This document shows positions 7,132 to 9,567 of a DNA stretch of 9,567 bases, piece after piece. The translations under genes and the position numbers were made by a program. The notes under the pieces were generated by a model. It ran no database searches and was not told the DNA's origin. It was given only the letters and a program-made list of their open reading frames with translations. Source of the DNA: Candidatus Aminicenantota bacterium (GTDB lineage Bacteria; Acidobacteriota; Aminicenantia; Aminicenantales; Aminicenantaceae); contig JAFGNQ010000066.1 in NCBI GenBank assembly GCA_016926925.1, forward strand, positions 1-9,567, given 5' to 3'. Numbering within the stretch: position 1 is the stretch's first letter; each line of letters starts with the position of its first letter.

Positions 7132-7205
7132 TCTCTCTGGACACACCCGGCTTAATCCTCTCTCATCAATGGATATGCCCTAATATCCCATGTGTTTATT
7201 CTACT

Positions 7206-7221
7206 AGCAATATCCATGCCA
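7206..7221 (-). promoter_or_regulatory. Sigma-54 (-24/-12) promoter, reading leftward
   Basis: On the minus strand the sequence is TGGCATGGATATTGCT. Against the consensus TGGCACG-N4-TTGCW it differs only at one base (C to T), and the GG and GC are separated by exactly 10 bp as required. GG lies at 7220-7219 and GC at 7208-7207, giving a predicted start at 7195. It lies divergent from, and 253 bp upstream of, a sigma-54 activator gene. By rough count with equal base frequencies, a match this good is expected about 0.003 times in both strands of a gap this size. Confidence 0.6.
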
Positions 7222-7228
7222 GCTTTGT

Positions 7229-7257
7229 TTGAAAGATTGTGCCCATAAGAGCAGAAT
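7229..7257 (+). promoter_or_regulatory. Possible sigma-70 promoter for the activator gene
   Basis: TTGAAA (7229-7234, 5 of 6) is followed after 17 bp by CAGAAT (7252-7257, 4 of 6). A better-looking AATAAT (7255-7260) has a 20-bp spacer. It would give a leader of about 210 nt before the activator. The call is weak. Confidence 0.2.
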
Positions 7258-7272
7258 AATGCACTCCCTTTT

Positions 7273-7292
7273 CACTCCTGAATTCAGGGGTG
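7273..7292. promoter_or_regulatory. 20-bp dyad, candidate enhancer site for a sigma-54 activator
   Basis: CACTCCTGAATTCAGGGGTG is symmetric except for one T/G position per arm, with an exact 12-bp core CCTGAATTCAGG. Its centre is about 87 bp upstream of the predicted start of the minus-strand sigma-54 transcript, within the usual range for enhancer-binding protein sites. As RNA it would also form an 8-pair hairpin with an AATT loop, but no U-run follows. Confidence 0.4.
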
Positions 7293-7396
7293 GGAATACA
7301 AACTGAGACCGAATCCTGCTGCAAATACTTGAAAAACCGGTAACAAAGTATCCATTGCAAAGTGATTACTTAGTTTCCACTTGGAGGACGAGCGTA

Positions 7397-7423
7397 ATGA
7401 AAGGGTACTTGTCCGCTTGCTAA
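7397..7423 (+). CDS. Possible 8-codon leader peptide ORF (MKGYLSAC)
   Basis: GGAGGA (7383-7388) is a near-ideal Shine-Dalgarno 8 bp before an ATG that opens only eight codons and stops with TAA at 7421. The next start, that of the sigma-54 activator, is 50 bp further and has a weaker site. The peptide is not rich in any one amino acid, so classic attenuation is not obvious. It may be chance. Confidence 0.25.
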   Translation: MKGYLSAC

Positions 7424-7473
7424 ACGTGCCTGCAATTTGTACACTATTATCGGCAAAAAGGAAATTGGGATCC

Positions 7474-9441
7474 ATGTTTCTAAGAAACGGGACGACCGGG
7501 TTGGTACACAGACTCGGTGACCGGACTCTCATCGGGCGCTCGAGCGCTGAGGACTGTGACATCCCGATTTCCCACAGAAGCGTTTCCCGAACCCATGCCG
7601 AAATTATCAAAACACCGGATGGATTTATCATCCGGGATTTAGACAGCAGGAACGGCACATATGTCAACTCTGAAAGGATCCAATCCGAGACCCCGATTTT
7701 TCCCCGCGATGTTCTGATGATCGGAAACACGGAGTTTTTCGTCCAAACCGAAGAGTATGTCCCGGAAATCATTCACAAGAGAAAGACAGAGGAGTTCCTC
7801 TCAGAAAGCCCGCTCGAGTCCGACATCTCGAAAATAACCCGGGCCAGTATCGAAGCGGAAACACTAGATGTGTCGACACCGGCCGGTGATGATCAAACCC
7901 CCATCAGTGAGTCATTGCTCCGCAGCCAGATCAAACTGATTGCGGATTTAACCTCCACGATCCGTCATGCCGCCAGCTTGAGCGATTTTGAATCGCGGAT
8001 TGCCGGACAAATACTGAAGATGTTTCCCAAAGCGAAGCGGTGCCTGATCATTCTCAAAAGTATGGATGCCGTTCTCTCCGTCAGGGCGGCCGCCTTCGCT
8101 TCCGAAGGCAGTGAAAAATCCGTCAAAATCAGCAAGACCGTAATCAACCATGTTCTCGAACAATCGCGATCCATTCTCAGCACGGACACGATGCATGAAA
8201 GCCCCTTCGAGGAGGCCGAAAGCATTGCCGAGGCGGAGATCCATTCTTTCATATGTGCGCCGCTCCTCGGGAAGGACGAACCGGTCGGGGCTATCTTTCT
8301 CGATGTCATCGACTCTATGGAGCATTTCAGTGAAGAGGACCTCACGTTTCTTACGGTGATCGCCAATCAGACGGCACTGGCTATCGAGAATTCCCAACTG
8401 ATCGAATGTTTGGGGTTGGACAGGGACCGTCTTCTCGAAGAAAACACCCGTTTGCGTGTCAGCGAATCCGCCGGATTCGATTTTGAAGACATCGTTTTCT
8501 CCAGCCCCAAAATGAAGGCTGTGCTGGAACATACCCGGAAAGTGGCCCGAGCCGACTCGTCCGTCCTCGTATTGGGGGAGAGGGGCACGGGAAAAGAGCT
8601 TGTCGCCCACGCCGTACACTTCAACAGCGGGCGTCGGGATGAGCCTTTTGTCATCGTCAACTGTGCCGCCACACAGAACGAACTGGTCGACAGCGAGCTC
8701 TTCGGTCATGAGAGGGGAGCGTTCACGGGCGCGGATAAGACCAAGCCGGGGCTGTTCGAGGTGGCCGATCGCGGAAGCCTTTTTCTCGACGAGATAGGAG
8801 ACCTGCCGCTGGGAACGCAGGCGAAGCTGCTCCGGGCTGTGGAAAACGGCCAAATCCGGCGCCTCGGTGGGACTAAGGATATGGATGTGGATGTGAGGAT
8901 CATTGTGGCCACCAACAAAGATCTCAAAACAGAAGTTGCGGCGAAGCGGTTCCGGCCCGACCTTTATGACCGACTCAATGTGGCTGTTATAAAATTGCCG
9001 TCTTTGTCGGAAAGAAAAGAGGATATTTTGCCGCTCGCCAATCACTTCCTCCGCCACCTGAGCATCAAGATGAACAAGCGCGTCACGGGTTTTTCAGCGG
9101 AGGCGCTTAACATCCTCTTCCGGTATGACTGGCCGGGTAATGTCCGGGAATTGAGAAACTTCATAGAAAGGGCTATGATCGAAGTGAAAGGAGAGACGGT
9201 CCTGGCTTCCCATTTTCCGGCCGACATCGCCAGGGTTTATGCCGGAGAATTCGAGGGCTATAAGCGTATCGGGAAACTGTCGGATGCAGAAGCTGCGCTC
9301 AAACGGGAGATGATCATCGAAACCCTGCAAAAAACCCGCGGCAATAAGAGCAGAGCCGCGGAAATCTTGGGTGTATCCCGGGCCGGACTGAGAAAAATGA
9401 TGGCCGCCCTAAGCTTTTCGAATGATTTCGGGAAAGATTGA
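7474..9441 (+). CDS. Sigma-54-dependent transcriptional activator with FHA, GAF, AAA+ and Fis-type HTH domains
   Basis: A 655-residue enhancer-binding protein that remodels sigma-54 RNA polymerase using ATP. Domains in order: FHA (about 1-92; GRS at 21-23, SRTH at 38-41, NGTYVN at 60-65), which binds phosphothreonine; a linker rich in Ser/Glu; GAF (about 160-306), a probable small-ligand or redox sensor; AAA+ (about 337-575); and a Fis-type HTH (about 607-655). The AAA+ domain has Walker A GERGTGKE (368-375, K374), the sigma-54 contact loop GAFTGA (415-420), Walker B LFLDE (D439, E440), the FRPDLYDRLN arginine segment (493-502) and WPGNVREL (553-560). All catalytic parts look intact. There is no response-receiver domain, so control is likely by a Ser/Thr kinase through FHA and by a ligand through GAF. 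ATG 7474 is chosen because the FHA begins there; AAGGA (7458-7462) is 11 bp upstream. The frame is open to 7381 (TTG), but that part has no support. Confidence 0.93.
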   Translation: MFLRNGTTGLVHRLGDRTLIGRSSAEDCDIPISHRSVSRTHAEIIKTPDGFIIRDLDSRNGTYVNSERIQSETPIFPRDVLMIGNTEFFVQTEEYVPEIIHKRKTEEFLSESPLESDISKITRASIEAETLDVSTPAGDDQTPISESLLRSQIKLIADLTSTIRHAASLSDFESRIAGQILKMFPKAKRCLIILKSMDAVLSVRAAAFASEGSEKSVKISKTVINHVLEQSRSILSTDTMHESPFEEAESIAEAEIHSFICAPLLGKDEPVGAIFLDVIDSMEHFSEEDLTFLTVIANQTALAIENSQLIECLGLDRDRLLEENTRLRVSESAGFDFEDIVFSSPKMKAVLEHTRKVARADSSVLVLGERGTGKELVAHAVHFNSGRRDEPFVIVNCAATQNELVDSELFGHERGAFTGADKTKPGLFEVADRGSLFLDEIGDLPLGTQAKLLRAVENGQIRRLGGTKDMDVDVRIIVATNKDLKTEVAAKRFRPDLYDRLNVAVIKLPSLSERKEDILPLANHFLRHLSIKMNKRVTGFSAEALNILFRYDWPGNVRELRNFIERAMIEVKGETVLASHFPADIARVYAGEFEGYKRIGKLSDAEAALKREMIIETLQKTRGNKSRAAEILGVSRAGLRKMMAALSFSNDFGKD

Positions 9442-9466
9442 AAATTCCCTGCCTTTTCGTTATATT
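9438..9466 (+). promoter_or_regulatory. Promoter for tRNA-Arg
   Basis: TTGAAA (9438-9443, 5 of 6) and TATATT (9461-9466, 5 of 6) are exactly 17 bp apart. The -35 overlaps the stop codon of the activator gene. Transcription would start near 9473, leaving a leader of about 18 nt before the tRNA. No separate terminator for the activator gene is visible, so read-through into the tRNA is possible. Confidence 0.55.
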
Positions 9467-9490
9467 TATACAGCCTCGTTTTTATAAGGT

Positions 9491-9567
<77 letters not shown>

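Larger units (their letters stand above)
7023..7195 (-). ncRNA. Candidate sigma-54-dependent small RNA, about 173 nt (hypothesis)
   Basis: Downstream of the minus-strand sigma-54 promoter at 7206-7221, the predicted start is 7195. The RNA read leftward would fold into three successive hairpins. The first is 7191-7183 with 7176-7169 (AUGG[G]AUAU against AUAUCCAU, one bulge). The second is 7131-7124 with 7121-7114 (CCGGGAAU/AUUCCCGG). The third is 7074-7066 with 7062-7054 (nine pairs, one G-U), enclosed by 7083-7076 with 7037-7030 (GGGGGAAG/CUUCCCCC). The outer stem is followed by UCCUUUU, a modest terminator tail. No good protein gene is seen in this direction. A 62-codon minus frame starting with GTG at 7146 and entering the hydrolase antisense is an alternative reading. 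No known RNA family was recognised. Confidence 0.35.
7169..7355. repeat. Recurring TATCCAT motif, four copies in two orientations
   Basis: ATGGATA at 7169-7175, TATCCCAT (one extra C) at 7184-7191, TATCCAT at 7211-7217 and TATCCAT at 7349-7355. The first and last extend to an exact 9-bp inverted pair, CAATGGATA (7167-7175) and TATCCATTG (7349-7357). The copy at 7211-7217 lies inside the sigma-54 promoter spacer, and the first two form the 5' hairpin of the candidate small RNA. Confidence 0.35.

Noticed and set aside
6958..7146. 62-codon minus-strand frame beginning with GTG at 7146
   Set aside because: It has a fair AGAGAGGA site upstream, but the product is low-complexity and Arg-rich and its end is antisense to the hydrolase gene. 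Kept only as an alternative to the small RNA reading.
7381..7473. N-terminal extension of the activator from TTG at 7381
   Set aside because: No ribosome site lies before this TTG, the extra 31 residues are not part of the FHA fold, and the ATG at 7474 fits the FHA start.
7948..9057. 369-codon open frame antisense to the sigma-54 activator
   Set aside because: It lies wholly opposite intact GAF and AAA+ domains; no domain or start site is visible.

Overview
The window looks like bacterial chromosome from a diderm that uses sigma-54. The evidence is an enhancer-binding protein with an intact GAFTGA loop, GGAG-type ribosome binding sites, and an exported solute-binding protein without a lipobox. 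Base composition is moderately GC-rich and even. I see no insertion sequence, integrase, CRISPR array or phage gene. The phylum cannot be fixed from the sequence; an Acidobacteriota/Aminicenantes-like origin is only a weak guess.

Layout. Positions 1-2110 (minus strand) hold the start of an oligopeptide/dipeptide ABC importer operon: a family 5 solute-binding protein whose stop overlaps the GTG start of a DppB/OppB-type permease, which runs off the left edge. A 159-bp divergent gap (2111-2269) contains a perfect 16-bp dyad and leads to yjbQ (2270-2692, plus). A promoter with a perfect TATAAT box then precedes a tight four-gene plus-strand run with gaps of 10, 13 and 10 bp: a YprB/MrfB-type DEDD exonuclease with TPR-like C-terminus, a PhzF-family protein, a CAD2-type zinc alcohol dehydrogenase that has lost two of its four structural-zinc cysteines, and an alpha/beta hydrolase. 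After a structured intergenic region of about 450 bp comes an FHA-GAF-AAA+-Fis sigma-54 activator (7474-9441). Its stop codon overlaps a promoter for tRNA-Arg(ACG), which ends exactly at the window edge.

The most interesting part is the gap at 7024-7473. On the minus strand it carries a near-consensus sigma-54 promoter (7206-7221), with a 20-bp dyad about 87 bp upstream of the predicted start, where an enhancer site would be expected. Downstream are three stem-loops in a row, the last followed by UCCUUUU. No convincing protein gene lies in the transcribed direction. I infer a candidate sigma-54-dependent small RNA of about 170 nt, divergent from the activator that may control it. This resembles the arrangement of luxO and qrr1. 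It is a hypothesis from sequence pattern only. The plus-strand activator mRNA also has an 8-codon leader ORF with a better Shine-Dalgarno than the activator itself.
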